This document shows, piece by piece, positions 28,301 through 35,964 of a stretch of 64,000 nt of DNA. Origin of the DNA: Modicisalibacter radicis (GTDB lineage Bacteria > Pseudomonadota > Gammaproteobacteria > Pseudomonadales > Halomonadaceae). Where the stretch lies: contig NZ_CAAHFN010000131.1 of NCBI RefSeq assembly GCF_900961225.1, forward strand, positions 124,001 through 188,000, in the 5' to 3' direction. The notes below the pieces were generated by a model. That model saw only the letters and a program-made list of their open reading frames with translations. It was not told the DNA's origin and made no database searches. The first letter of the stretch is position 1; every line of letters begins with the position of its first letter. A program made the translations under genes and the position numbers.

Positions 28301-28883
28301 GCGGATAGCGCTCGTCGAGTTTCCCGAGTTGCTGAATCGCCCGTGATTCACCATCGGGCAGCCGGGCGACGAGTTCCCAGTACTCGAGCGCCAGAGAGAG
28401 TGTCGGCAGGCCTTCGGCGAGCAGTTCATCATAGGCTTGCTTGGCCTGATCGACCCGGCCGGTGGCGGCCAGCAGTCGCGCCCGGCTCAATGCCTGGCGC
28501 CGATCGGGGCGGTTCAGCGACAGATTGAGTCGGGCCATGCGGTAGGCCTGCGTATCGGGTGCCACCTCGGCGAGGCGCTCGACCAGTTCGCTGGCGCGCT
28601 GTCTCTCGTCATTGCGTAGCGCACGTCGTATCCGAGCCTCGAGTACTTCCGGGGCGTCGGGAGCGATGGCGTCGAGCTTGTCGAGCGCCTCGTCGACCAG
28701 TGATTCGTCGTGACGGGCCTCGCCGAGGCGCACGCGCTGCAATAGCCAGTCGCGGGGCGAGACGGCCTGGGTGACCGTGGGCGTCGACGGTGTCGGACCG
28801 CTCGCCGGGGCGGCGAGCGCCGGCAGCGTCACGCCGGCCAGTAGCAGGCAGACGGGCAACCATCCGCGATGCATCGGGCTCAT
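25365..28883 (-). CDS. bcsC: Cellulose synthase outer-membrane/TPR subunit BcsC
   Basis: This 1172-residue protein conducts the nascent cellulose chain through the periplasm and outer membrane. A Sec signal (LPVCLLLAGVTLPALA) is followed by a very long array of TPR helices (about 45-800) and a C-terminal beta-barrel (about 840-1172) ending LRYSFGAWQGDLAMPPDALEPY and an aromatic-containing last strand (ASFD). Size matches E. coli BcsC (1157). The ATG at 28883 shares an ATGA overlap with the bcsZ stop and has GGAGGT upstream. The in-frame ATG at 28895 contains that ribosome site and is rejected. It is last in the bcsRQABZC operon. Confidence 0.95.
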   Translation of the reverse strand: MSPMHRGWLPVCLLLAGVTLPALAAPASGPTPSTPTVTQAVSPRDWLLQRVRLGEARHDESLVDEALDKLDAIAPDAPEVLEARIRRALRNDERQRASELVERLAEVAPDTQAYRMARLNLSLNRPDRRQALSRARLLAATGRVDQAKQAYDELLAEGLPTLSLALEYWELVARLPDGESRAIQQLGKLDERYPQSPELGFALAGLLLDAGQDDAAFTHLERLANLPGTRQTSARVWLNALRDRPASQANAAAWQRFLAVFGDTEYADEARRALDHQRERLADPAYRARLRGLARFESRGGTAGEVDIRRALAAYPGDVDLLGALGVIRLRQGRHAQALELFQRARANDTSGFSGDKWQALIDTARYWLYISRGDTALAGDHPQRAEQAYRRASRLQPGSSDAWLGIGDVAQRRGDTLSAEQAYQHARRVADDDTRALERLTALYAEQSPQRALDFIAGLPAASRRALADTRRQLRVAQLSAAGQRLADAQQWSQAAERYTEARALSPADVWLTYSLAQALRQDGRQPQADAAFSDLLARLDDPAARARGHYAEALYLASDDRDEAALESLALIPAAQRDDDIRTLATRLERQRALARAEQLRRDGESDAARELLAAQPASVEIALRLGDWALADDQPAAAIPPYRQALALAPDSRDARLGLAEAALAMNDTRLARRQLEALELPADAGNQRRRAANAWAALGESARAEALIATALEQPTAPVGDDAALLWRDAARIAEAAGDRAGALARYRRGMIAAGIADAATLSDDTDFTRATRGRTDDDWLADSLRSESARLYQSLDTRIRAARQVDNDSGTDGVSSLTTTTDMLEVDTPVNGGRGFLRLDRVSLDAGRLARDADGLTRETFGTCATVGCTGDFHQQDRGIGVALGWYDETWRVDLGTTPLGFAVEDWVGGVQYSGDAGPLWLTATLSRRALDDSLLAFAGARDPRTGTTWGGIRATGASLGLGYDQGGPNGVWSNLGVHHLDGENVPDNTRVQLMGGVYRKLINEEHRRLSIGVSGLAMHYSRELGGYSLGQGGYYSPQRYVSLSLPVSYTRRTGDWSWQLDAAISQSWSDSDDSARYPLGGDDVAGLPDAGATRGGGSGGGFGFSLGGRVEYRLADHWIAGLAAGLQQAEDYAPNGFNLSLRYSFGAWQGDLAMPPDALEPYASFD

Positions 28884-29980
28884 GGCAACCTCCATGCCGG
28901 TTGCAGCCGGCCATCGGCGGCGAATCGATAGCGTCCCTCGTCCCAGCCGCGTCCGAAAAGCGTCAGAACACGAGCATAGTAGGCATCATCCGTCGGCGGA
29001 TCGGCGGCGAGCCGGCGCCGTTGGGCGACGGCGAGCGGCGTGTCCCCACCCGGCGTGGCGGCGAGGAAGGGCAGTAGGGCGGCGGAAACCCCGCTATTGC
29101 CGAGGCCCTGGTGCGTCCCGTCTAGGGCGTCGATGCGTTCCGGGGGGGCGCCCAGTTCGGCGACCAGTTCGCGCATCGGCGCGAAGTGGGCGATCAGGGA
29201 CTCGCGATGGTCGGCTTCGTCGGCGAGCATGCCCAGCCACAGGTAGATGCGGATCGCGTCGTAGTCGCCCTGACTGCCGTGCTCGGGATCGGGGGTCCAG
29301 CCGCCTTCGGATGTCCACTGTGCCCAGTCGGGGGCCAGTCCTCGCGGTGAACTGGCGATCAACAGGCGCGGCACGTTGGCGGCCACTTCCGGCCAAGGCT
29401 CGCCCAGCGCGGTGAGGCGCGTGAGCAGTTGCGGCGGCAGGTAGCTGGGATTGACCCGCCAGCTGGCGTCGTCGACAAAGCCGTGGCGCCCGGGCAGCAG
29501 CATCCTGCCGAAGCCCGGCAGGTCGGCGACCTCCTCGTCGGCGATGCGTGCAGCGAGACGGGCGCCGAGCACGCGATAGTCGCGACGCTGCCAGAGCCTG
29601 CCGGCCTCGAGCAGCGTGTAGGCAAGCCACAGGTCGGAATCCGCGGCGCTGTTGGCGTCCAGCACATCCCAGTCGTCGCCGTCGCGCCCCCACAGCCAGG
29701 CGGGCAGGGTGGCGCCCAGGTCGCCTTTGGCGAGATTATTCTGGGTCCAGTCGAGCAGCCGCTGGAAGGTGTCGCGGTCGTCGGCGACCAGGGCGAAGAA
29801 CAGCGCGTAGCTCTGTCCCTCGGAGGTAGTGATGTGGCGTGGATCGGAGGCGTCGATGACCCGCCCGTCGTCACTGACCAGGGTGTCGCGAAACCGCTCC
29901 CAGGCCGGCCAGCGGGCATCGTCGGCATCGATGACGCCCGCGGCCAGGGTCAGGATCAGCATCAGTCCGGCACGCCACAT
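28880..29980 (-). CDS. bcsZ: Periplasmic endo-1,4-beta-glucanase BcsZ (GH8)
   Basis: This 366-residue protein trims cellulose during export and is needed for normal fibre formation. It has a signal peptide (MWRAGLMLILTLAAGVIDA) and a glycosyl hydrolase family 8 domain. TTSEGQSYALFFAL contains the catalytic acid Glu54, and WLWGRDGDDWDVLDANSAAD with the later SQGDYDAIRIYLWLGML are family landmarks. The ATG at 29980 is chosen because GAGG lies upstream; a GTG at 29986 overlapping the bcsB stop is an alternative. It overlaps bcsC by 4 bp. Confidence 0.95.
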   Translation of the reverse strand: MWRAGLMLILTLAAGVIDADDARWPAWERFRDTLVSDDGRVIDASDPRHITTSEGQSYALFFALVADDRDTFQRLLDWTQNNLAKGDLGATLPAWLWGRDGDDWDVLDANSAADSDLWLAYTLLEAGRLWQRRDYRVLGARLAARIADEEVADLPGFGRMLLPGRHGFVDDASWRVNPSYLPPQLLTRLTALGEPWPEVAANVPRLLIASSPRGLAPDWAQWTSEGGWTPDPEHGSQGDYDAIRIYLWLGMLADEADHRESLIAHFAPMRELVAELGAPPERIDALDGTHQGLGNSGVSAALLPFLAATPGGDTPLAVAQRRRLAADPPTDDAYYARVLTLFGRGWDEGRYRFAADGRLQPAWRLP

Positions 29981-29982
29981 GC

Positions 29983-32217
29983 TCACGCCTCGTCTTCGTT
30001 CAGACGCCGCGCGCCGAGGCGGCGCAGGATCCGCCACAGCAGGAAGGCGACGATCAGCACCGCGAGTCCGGCCACGGCGGCGATCAGCCAGGGATGGCGC
30101 GACAGGTGATACCACAACCAGGTGGTCCACGGCAGGTGACCGACGTAGTAGCGCTCGCCGACGGCGTTGCTGGTGATGCCGCTGTCGCGAATCACCGCCA
30201 CCGAGCCGCTGATCTGGTCGAGTGCCGTCGGCTCGGCCAGGGTGCGGTTGAGCAGGCGCTGATCGGCGGGCCCGGCGGTGAGCAGGGCGACCACGCTGCG
30301 CTGATCGAAGAACGGTGACTGCATCCCGAGCACGGCGGCGAGTGGTCCATGGGCGCTGATCGTCACCGAGCGGTCGGCGGGTACCGGGGCGTCATCGAGC
30401 GGATTGTGTCGCGCCGTGATCTCGGCGTCGCGACTCGCCAGACGCAGCCGGCTGCGCGCGTCCGGCCCCAGGGCCATAACCGGCGCTCGCTCGCTCAGCG
30501 ACTCGGGTAGCGAGCCGAAGGCGAGGATATCGGCATCGACCTCGCGAGCCTGCTGCCAGTCGTCGGTGAGGCGCACGGCGACGCCGGGATAGCCGGTCTG
30601 GGCCCCGATTCGACCGAGCGTGTCGAACAGCGAGGAGAGCTGTTCCGCCGACGGCGACGCGGGCGTCACCACCAGCGTCTGCGACAGGTCGGCGAGCCGG
30701 CTGAAGGGGAAGCCCGCAGTGGCGAAGGTGCGCAGCGCCGGCATCGCCAGGTAGTGCGGGTACCCGGAGAAATCGAGGGTCGAGGACTTGTCGATAGCGG
30801 CTCGGTTGGGCACCTGGGTGACGGTGATGCACTTGTCGGGTTCGGCGCCGCCGACGCGATTGGCGTACTGGAAGTCGAAACTCAGGCGATTGGCGGCGCC
30901 CAGCCGCAGGGCCGGGATGGCGACCTGGCTGCCCCCGCCGAGCCAGTCCTGGAGTACCGGTACCGCGAGGCCGCTCGGGTCGCCGCTGCCTTCCTCGCTG
31001 AGCGGGAAGGAGCGCAGGAATTCGCCGTTGATGGCGACGTCGAGTCGCGAGCCCCTATCGGTGGCCGGCGGAGTATAGCGATAGCCGAGATCCAGATCGA
31101 TCAGGTCGTCCTCCCAGACGAACAGATCGGGCGGAACCCGCAGGTTGATGTCGATGCGGTCCATTTCCTCGCCCTCGACCTGCAACTGATCGGGGTATTC
31201 GACCAGCTCGTCGAAGGATACCGGGCGGTCGGTGGGCACCCATTTCGGGGCATCGTAGGGCTGGCGCGGTTCGAGCGGGTCGATCGCGTCGATGCGCGCG
31301 CTCTGGCCGCGCAGCAGCACATCGCCCAGTGCCAGGGCACGGGCCGCCTCGACGAGATCGTCGTCGTCGCGACCGAGGATCAACAGCAGCTTGGCGTAGG
31401 GCGTGTCGGGATGACTGATGATTTCGACGGTCGGGCCGTCGACAGGCGGGTAGTCGGCGAGGAAGACCGGCCGGGCGTCGTTGGTCGCCAGTACCACGGC
31501 GTGGCGGCGCGGCGGCCGGTCGAAGGTCACCGGGAAATGCTGCCCACGCCAGTCGGCGAGGCTGCCGAACCACGAGGCGACGATGCCGCCGGCGCGCTGC
31601 ATTGCCAGGTCGGGCGATTCGGGCAGCACGATCGGCAGGTCGAGGACAGCATCGTCGCGGGAGTCGAAGAATGGCCCGGGCAGGCGCGCCAGCGAATTGG
31701 CCAGCGGCAGGGCCTGTTCGGTGAGTTCGAGTTGGCTGTCGTCGCCGATGTCGAGCCAGATGCTGGTATGCACCGGGTTCTCGCAGATATCCCTGTAATG
31801 GCCGATCAACGACAGCTCGAGACGGTTGTAGTCGCGAATCAGGCGTGGGTCGAGCGAAAGTTCGGCATGCTGTGGCTTGCCGCGATCCGGCTCGAGGCTG
31901 ACCACGCCGACCACTTCATCGTTGAGATAGACCTTGAGCTGGGAGACATCGTCGAGCAGGGCCGGCGATGGCCTGTAATGCAGATCGAGCACGGCGCGGG
32001 TGACCAGGCGATCGCCGCGAACCCCGAAGTCGATGCGCTGCGAGGGGACCAGGCCGGTCAATTCGATGGGCGCCTGGGCCAGCCGGGTCAATGGCAGGGT
32101 ACGGCGTTCGAGCGGAGGCGCGTCGTCGGGTGTCGTCGCGGTGGCCGCGAGGCTATCCGCGCCGCCGCCGAGCAGCAGAATCAACAGCGAAAACGGCACA
32201 AGCCAGCGTTTGCTCAT
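29983..32217 (-). CDS. bcsB: Cellulose synthase regulatory/periplasmic subunit BcsB
   Basis: This 744-residue protein partners BcsA and guides the glucan into the periplasm. It has a signal peptide (VPFSLLILLLGGGADSLAA), two carbohydrate-binding plus flavodoxin-like repeats through the periplasmic region (first: PLTRLAQAPIELTGLVPSQR), and a single C-terminal membrane helix (WLIAAVAGLAVLIVAFLLW) followed by a basic tail. The C-terminal helix is the one that packs against BcsA. Length is close to E. coli BcsB (779). The ATG at 32217 lies 18 bp after the bcsA stop; translation coupling with bcsZ downstream is very tight. Confidence 0.95.
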   Translation of the reverse strand: MSKRWLVPFSLLILLLGGGADSLAATATTPDDAPPLERRTLPLTRLAQAPIELTGLVPSQRIDFGVRGDRLVTRAVLDLHYRPSPALLDDVSQLKVYLNDEVVGVVSLEPDRGKPQHAELSLDPRLIRDYNRLELSLIGHYRDICENPVHTSIWLDIGDDSQLELTEQALPLANSLARLPGPFFDSRDDAVLDLPIVLPESPDLAMQRAGGIVASWFGSLADWRGQHFPVTFDRPPRRHAVVLATNDARPVFLADYPPVDGPTVEIISHPDTPYAKLLLILGRDDDDLVEAARALALGDVLLRGQSARIDAIDPLEPRQPYDAPKWVPTDRPVSFDELVEYPDQLQVEGEEMDRIDINLRVPPDLFVWEDDLIDLDLGYRYTPPATDRGSRLDVAINGEFLRSFPLSEEGSGDPSGLAVPVLQDWLGGGSQVAIPALRLGAANRLSFDFQYANRVGGAEPDKCITVTQVPNRAAIDKSSTLDFSGYPHYLAMPALRTFATAGFPFSRLADLSQTLVVTPASPSAEQLSSLFDTLGRIGAQTGYPGVAVRLTDDWQQAREVDADILAFGSLPESLSERAPVMALGPDARSRLRLASRDAEITARHNPLDDAPVPADRSVTISAHGPLAAVLGMQSPFFDQRSVVALLTAGPADQRLLNRTLAEPTALDQISGSVAVIRDSGITSNAVGERYYVGHLPWTTWLWYHLSRHPWLIAAVAGLAVLIVAFLLWRILRRLGARRLNEDEA

Positions 32218-32234
32218 CGGGTCACGGTCCCTTG

Positions 32235-34814
32235 TCAGTCGGTGAAGCCTCGAACCCGCTGCGCTTCGCGACGCGGCACGAACGAGCCCAGCCAGGTCAA
32301 TGGTGCGTACAGGCGCTTCGGGGCGTGCAGCAACAGACGCCTGTAGCCTTCCAGCCCGAGCGCGAGAATGTCAGTGAAGCTCTGCATGGGGCGGTCTTCG
32401 GGAAACTTGTCCCGCCACAACGTCCAGGTGTCGGCCCGGGCGAAGGTGGCCTGGATGTAGTCGATGTGTTCGGGGAGTGTCATCGCCCCCAGCTCGAGGC
32501 CGGCGCGGGCTCCATTGACGTTGGTCACGCGGGCCTCGAAGGCCTGTTCGCGAGTCCCGCGATGCAACAGCAGCGACACCTTCTGGTCGACGGCCAGCAG
32601 CCCTGCGCGGGGCACGCTCAGGCCGACCCCGCCCTCGGCGTAGTCGTGCAGAGTGCAGGGGTAGGCATGCCCGTCGGTGAGTTCGATGGCCGCGGGCAGG
32701 GCCACCTCGACGCGATGGCGGCGACGTACCTGGCGTGCCTCGGCGGCGACGGCGACGGCGCCGCCGAGGATGATCAGGTTGTAGAGGGTCCAGGCCAGGC
32801 TGACCAGCACGGTGGGCACTTCGTCGAAGGGGCCCGCGTAGAGACGCCAGCCGGCGGCCACCACTCCGGCCAGATTGAGGGCGATGAGCAGCAGATAGGG
32901 GCGCGATATGGTCCAGTCGAAGTAGTCCTTGCCGATCAGGCCGCCCTTGGCGGTGACGTTGAACGTGCCCTTGCGCGGGTTGAGCAGTGCCGCCGTCGTC
33001 GGACGGGCGATGTACCAGGCCAGCACCGCCTCGTAGACCTCGCTCCAGAAACTGTGCCGATAACGGCCCTGGATGCGCGAGTTGGTGATGCCGGAGTGCA
33101 GCATGTGCGGGATCACGTAGAGCAGGATGGCCGCCGCCGGCGCGTAGATGATGTAGGCGTGCAGCAACAGGAAGGCCAGCGGCGCGGTGAGGAAGATCAG
33201 GCGCGGCACGCCGGCCAGAAAGTGCAGCATGGCATTGAAATAGCACAGGCGCTGGGCCAGATTCAGTCCGGGGCCGGTGAGCGGGTTGTCTAGCCGGAAG
33301 ATCTGGGCCATGCCACGTGCCCAGCGAATGCGCTGGCCGATATGCGCCGACAGGCTCTCGGTGGCCAGGCCTGCCGCCTGGGGCAGGCGCAGGTAGGCCG
33401 AGGTGAAGCCATGGCGGTGTAGGCGCAGCGACGTGTGAGCGTCCTCGGTGACGGTGTCCACGGCGAAGCCGCCGATCGACTCGAGCGCCGAGCGGCGCAA
33501 CACGGCGCACGAGCCGCAGAAAAAGCTGGCGTTCCAGAGGTCGTTGCCGTCCTGCACCAGGCCGTAGAACAGAGTGTTCTCGTTGGGCATGCGCCGGAAA
33601 CGGCCCAGGTTGCGCTCGAAGGGATCGGGCGAGAAGAAGTGGTGCGGGGTCTGGACCAGGCCCAGGCGAGGATCCTTGAGGAACCAGCCCAGGGTCATCT
33701 GCAAAAACGAGCGCTGGGGGACGTGGTCGCAGTCGAAGATCGCCACGAATTCGGCATTGGTGACGGTCAGCGCGTGGTTGAGGTTGCCGGCCTTGGCGTG
33801 CCGATTGTCGTCGCGGGTGATGTAGCCGATGCCCACCGACTCGGCGAAGTCGCGAAACGCCGGACGGCGTCCGTCGTCGAGCAGGTGGATGCGCAGTCTG
33901 TCGTGTGGCCAGTCAATGCCCAGTGCGGCGAGCACGGTGGGGCGGACCACGTCCAGCGATTCATCATAGGTGGGGATCATCAGGTCGACGACCGGCCACC
34001 GATCGATGTCGTCGGGCAGGGCGGAAGGCGGCCGGTTGAGCGGCCAGATCGTCTGCAGGTAGCCGAGCAACAGGACCAGCCAGGTGTAGGTCTCCGCGCC
34101 GAGCAGCAGCAGTCCGCAGATGATGTCGAGCGGATCGTTCCAGTTGAGCGTCGAAGTGTAGCGCCACCACAGATAGCGGCACGACACCGTCACCGACAGC
34201 ACGATCAGGGTCAGCGTCGCCAGACGCCCGGGAACGCGCTGTACCAGCAGGGCGACGGCCGCCAGGAGCACGACGAAGATCGCCTGGGCGCCCAGCGAGA
34301 ACGGCTGGGTGATTACCAGCGTCATCATCATGCCGGCCAGCGCTCCCATCGCCCATAACGGCCAGGTGGCGCGTCCGGTGGCGCCCCGGCGGGTGTCGAG
34401 GGTGGTGGTATCCAGGCGACGTGTCAGGCCGTCGAGGCCTCGTCGCCAGCCCGACAGGCGGGGCGCAGGAGGCCGTCGGGGCGTTCTGCCGCGAGGCGAC
34501 GCGGCATCACGGTCACCGACACTCGGCTCCGGTCGCCGGGGTTTCAGGAGTATCAGCCACAGGGCCTGGATCAGGTAACGCAGCGGGTCGGCGATCCCCG
34601 GTCGGCGTTGCCGCAGATGACGCAGGGTCGGCGCCAGGCGCAGCGAAAGCCGTTGCCAGGCCGGCCCCTCGAGGCGCAGCAGCGTCCACCCCAGGACCCA
34701 CAGCGTGCAGTAGAGCAGGGCGGTGACGGGGCCGGCATGGCGCCGGTGGCGCAGGTCGCGGTAATGGCCTCGCAGGCCTTGCAAAAGGCGTGGCTTGAAA
34801 AGCAGCGGAATCAT
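32235..34814 (-). CDS. bcsA: Cellulose synthase catalytic subunit BcsA
   Basis: This 859-residue inner-membrane GT2 enzyme polymerises glucose from UDP-glucose into beta-1,4-glucan and extrudes it. Catalytic motifs are all present: DDG (313-315), DCD (361-363), TED (456-458) and QRIRW (494-498). Eight or so membrane segments flank the catalytic domain. A PilZ domain begins near 695 with RRRHR (697-701), and its second motif reads DYAEGG (724-729), where the usual Ser is Ala. Cyclic di-GMP activation is therefore expected. The ATG at 34814 overlaps the bcsQ stop as ATGA. Confidence 0.96.
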   Translation of the reverse strand: MIPLLFKPRLLQGLRGHYRDLRHRRHAGPVTALLYCTLWVLGWTLLRLEGPAWQRLSLRLAPTLRHLRQRRPGIADPLRYLIQALWLILLKPRRPEPSVGDRDAASPRGRTPRRPPAPRLSGWRRGLDGLTRRLDTTTLDTRRGATGRATWPLWAMGALAGMMMTLVITQPFSLGAQAIFVVLLAAVALLVQRVPGRLATLTLIVLSVTVSCRYLWWRYTSTLNWNDPLDIICGLLLLGAETYTWLVLLLGYLQTIWPLNRPPSALPDDIDRWPVVDLMIPTYDESLDVVRPTVLAALGIDWPHDRLRIHLLDDGRRPAFRDFAESVGIGYITRDDNRHAKAGNLNHALTVTNAEFVAIFDCDHVPQRSFLQMTLGWFLKDPRLGLVQTPHHFFSPDPFERNLGRFRRMPNENTLFYGLVQDGNDLWNASFFCGSCAVLRRSALESIGGFAVDTVTEDAHTSLRLHRHGFTSAYLRLPQAAGLATESLSAHIGQRIRWARGMAQIFRLDNPLTGPGLNLAQRLCYFNAMLHFLAGVPRLIFLTAPLAFLLLHAYIIYAPAAAILLYVIPHMLHSGITNSRIQGRYRHSFWSEVYEAVLAWYIARPTTAALLNPRKGTFNVTAKGGLIGKDYFDWTISRPYLLLIALNLAGVVAAGWRLYAGPFDEVPTVLVSLAWTLYNLIILGGAVAVAAEARQVRRRHRVEVALPAAIELTDGHAYPCTLHDYAEGGVGLSVPRAGLLAVDQKVSLLLHRGTREQAFEARVTNVNGARAGLELGAMTLPEHIDYIQATFARADTWTLWRDKFPEDRPMQSFTDILALGLEGYRRLLLHAPKRLYAPLTWLGSFVPRREAQRVRGFTD

Positions 34815-35539
34815 GGTGTCGCTCCGCGTGCCTGCAGCCAGGCGGCCAGGCGCTGGACGTCACGTGCCGCCAGGCTGTCGCTGCGGTGACCGATCACGCT
34901 GCGCTTGTGGGCCAGCGCCTCGAACATCGCCTCGTCCTGGTGGATCGAGCAGGGTACCAGCCAGTCGTCGTGCTGACGCTGCCAGATGGCCAGCAGGTCG
35001 TTCTGCAGCAGGCTGCGTGGCGAGAAGCGACTGACCAGCAGGTACTCGTTGACACCGACCGGCCGCTCGGCGAGCAGGGCATGGCAGGCGGCATCGGCAT
35101 TGGCTACCGTCAGCCAGAGCGACGCCAGGCGACGTATCTGGCGTTGATGCGACGGGTGGTCGAAGGGGACGTCGATCAGGATCCAGTCATAGCGCTGCGG
35201 GTCCAGTTGCGCCAGACGCCGGGACCAGATGTCCGGGACGTCCCGCCAGGCGCTATCGAGGTTTTCGGCGATACCCTCGCCGCGTCCGTAGGGCAGAAAC
35301 GTCAGCCGCTCACCGAGGCTGAAGGCCATTTCATGCCACGCTGCATCCGCTTGCTCGGCGATGGCCCAACCGCTGTCGTCCTGCCAGGGATGGTTGAAGT
35401 GCAGGCGTAACTGATTGCGTGGGTCGAGGTCGATGCACAGCACGCTGTGCCCCGCCTGGGTGAGCGACTCGGCCAGGGCGGCGAGCAGCGAGGTCGTTCC
35501 CGTGCCACCACGCAGCCCCTGTAGCGCCATTACCCTCAA
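34811..35539 (-). CDS. bcsQ: Cellulose biosynthesis ATPase-like protein BcsQ
   Basis: This 242-residue MinD/ParA-superfamily protein is needed for cellulose secretion and polar localisation in E. coli. It begins MRVMALQGLRGGTGTTSLLAAL: the P-loop reads GGTGTTS, with Thr in place of the usual second Lys. To my recollection E. coli BcsQ has a similar GTT form, so this may be a family trait rather than damage. Other landmarks are VLCIDLDPRNQLRLHF and WILIDVPFDHP. It overlaps bcsR and bcsA by 4 bp each, so translation of the three is probably coupled. Confidence 0.93.
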   Translation of the reverse strand: MRVMALQGLRGGTGTTSLLAALAESLTQAGHSVLCIDLDPRNQLRLHFNHPWQDDSGWAIAEQADAAWHEMAFSLGERLTFLPYGRGEGIAENLDSAWRDVPDIWSRRLAQLDPQRYDWILIDVPFDHPSHQRQIRRLASLWLTVANADAACHALLAERPVGVNEYLLVSRFSPRSLLQNDLLAIWQRQHDDWLVPCSIHQDEAMFEALAHKRSVIGHRSDSLAARDVQRLAAWLQARGATP

Positions 35540-35739
35540 GCGTCGGTCTCCGCCGATGAAGCGGCGAGTTCTCGCAGCAGCGGCCAGCGCTCGAGATCGG
35601 CGGCAAGGCGTTCCTGCTGATGGATATTGCGGTAGGAGAAGTCGCCGAGCCCGGCGTTGTCTATCAGCGCACGAATGTCATCGTCTGGCTTGGGTGGTGC
35701 TGGGGGCAGGCGCGGGGCGATGAGATCCTGAAGCGACAT
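35536..35739 (-). CDS. bcsR: Cellulose biosynthesis protein BcsR
   Basis: This 67-residue soluble protein is the first gene of the leftward bcs operon and matches E. coli BcsR (62 residues) in size, position and the short motif GLGDFSYRNIHQQE. BcsR forms a complex with BcsQ and helps recruit BcsE to the synthase. The N-terminal half is Pro-rich (APRLPPAPPKPDDD). Its stop overlaps the bcsQ ATG by 4 bp. Confidence 0.9.
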   Translation of the reverse strand: MSLQDLIAPRLPPAPPKPDDDIRALIDNAGLGDFSYRNIHQQERLAADLERWPLLRELAASSAETDA

Positions 35740-35964
35740 TATGGGTGTACCTGGTCCGCTATTGCTGAGGGCGTTCGGTTGAAGGCGAGAAGTCTAGCCT
35801 GTTCGGGACGCTTCCCGTGGGCACTTCTCTGGGAAGCACCTCCTTATCGTGGGGGCACTCCCGACCGTATGATGAGTAGAAAATACTAGTTTTTCTTGCA
35901 TAAAAATACTTATTTGTCACTATTTGGTCACGGAATGTTATCCAATGAAATCCAGGCGGACACA
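35740..35964. promoter_or_regulatory. Divergent bcs promoter region
   Basis: This segment separates bcsR (leftward) from bcsE (rightward) and must hold both promoters. Positions 35878-35935 are strikingly AT-rich compared with everything around them. In the bcsR leader, GCTTCCC (35810-35816) and GGGAAGC (35831-35837) can pair into a 7-bp hairpin with a 14-nt loop. I could not recognise a cyclic di-GMP riboswitch or a known activator site. Confidence 0.55.

Noticed and set aside
34811..35539. BcsQ as inactivated because of its changed P-loop
   Set aside because: As far as I recall other BcsQ proteins carry a similar GTT form, and the gene is otherwise intact and tightly coupled.
35740..35964. 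Cyclic di-GMP riboswitch before the bcs genes
   Set aside because: Only a simple 7-bp hairpin is visible; no recognisable GEMM-type core sequence.
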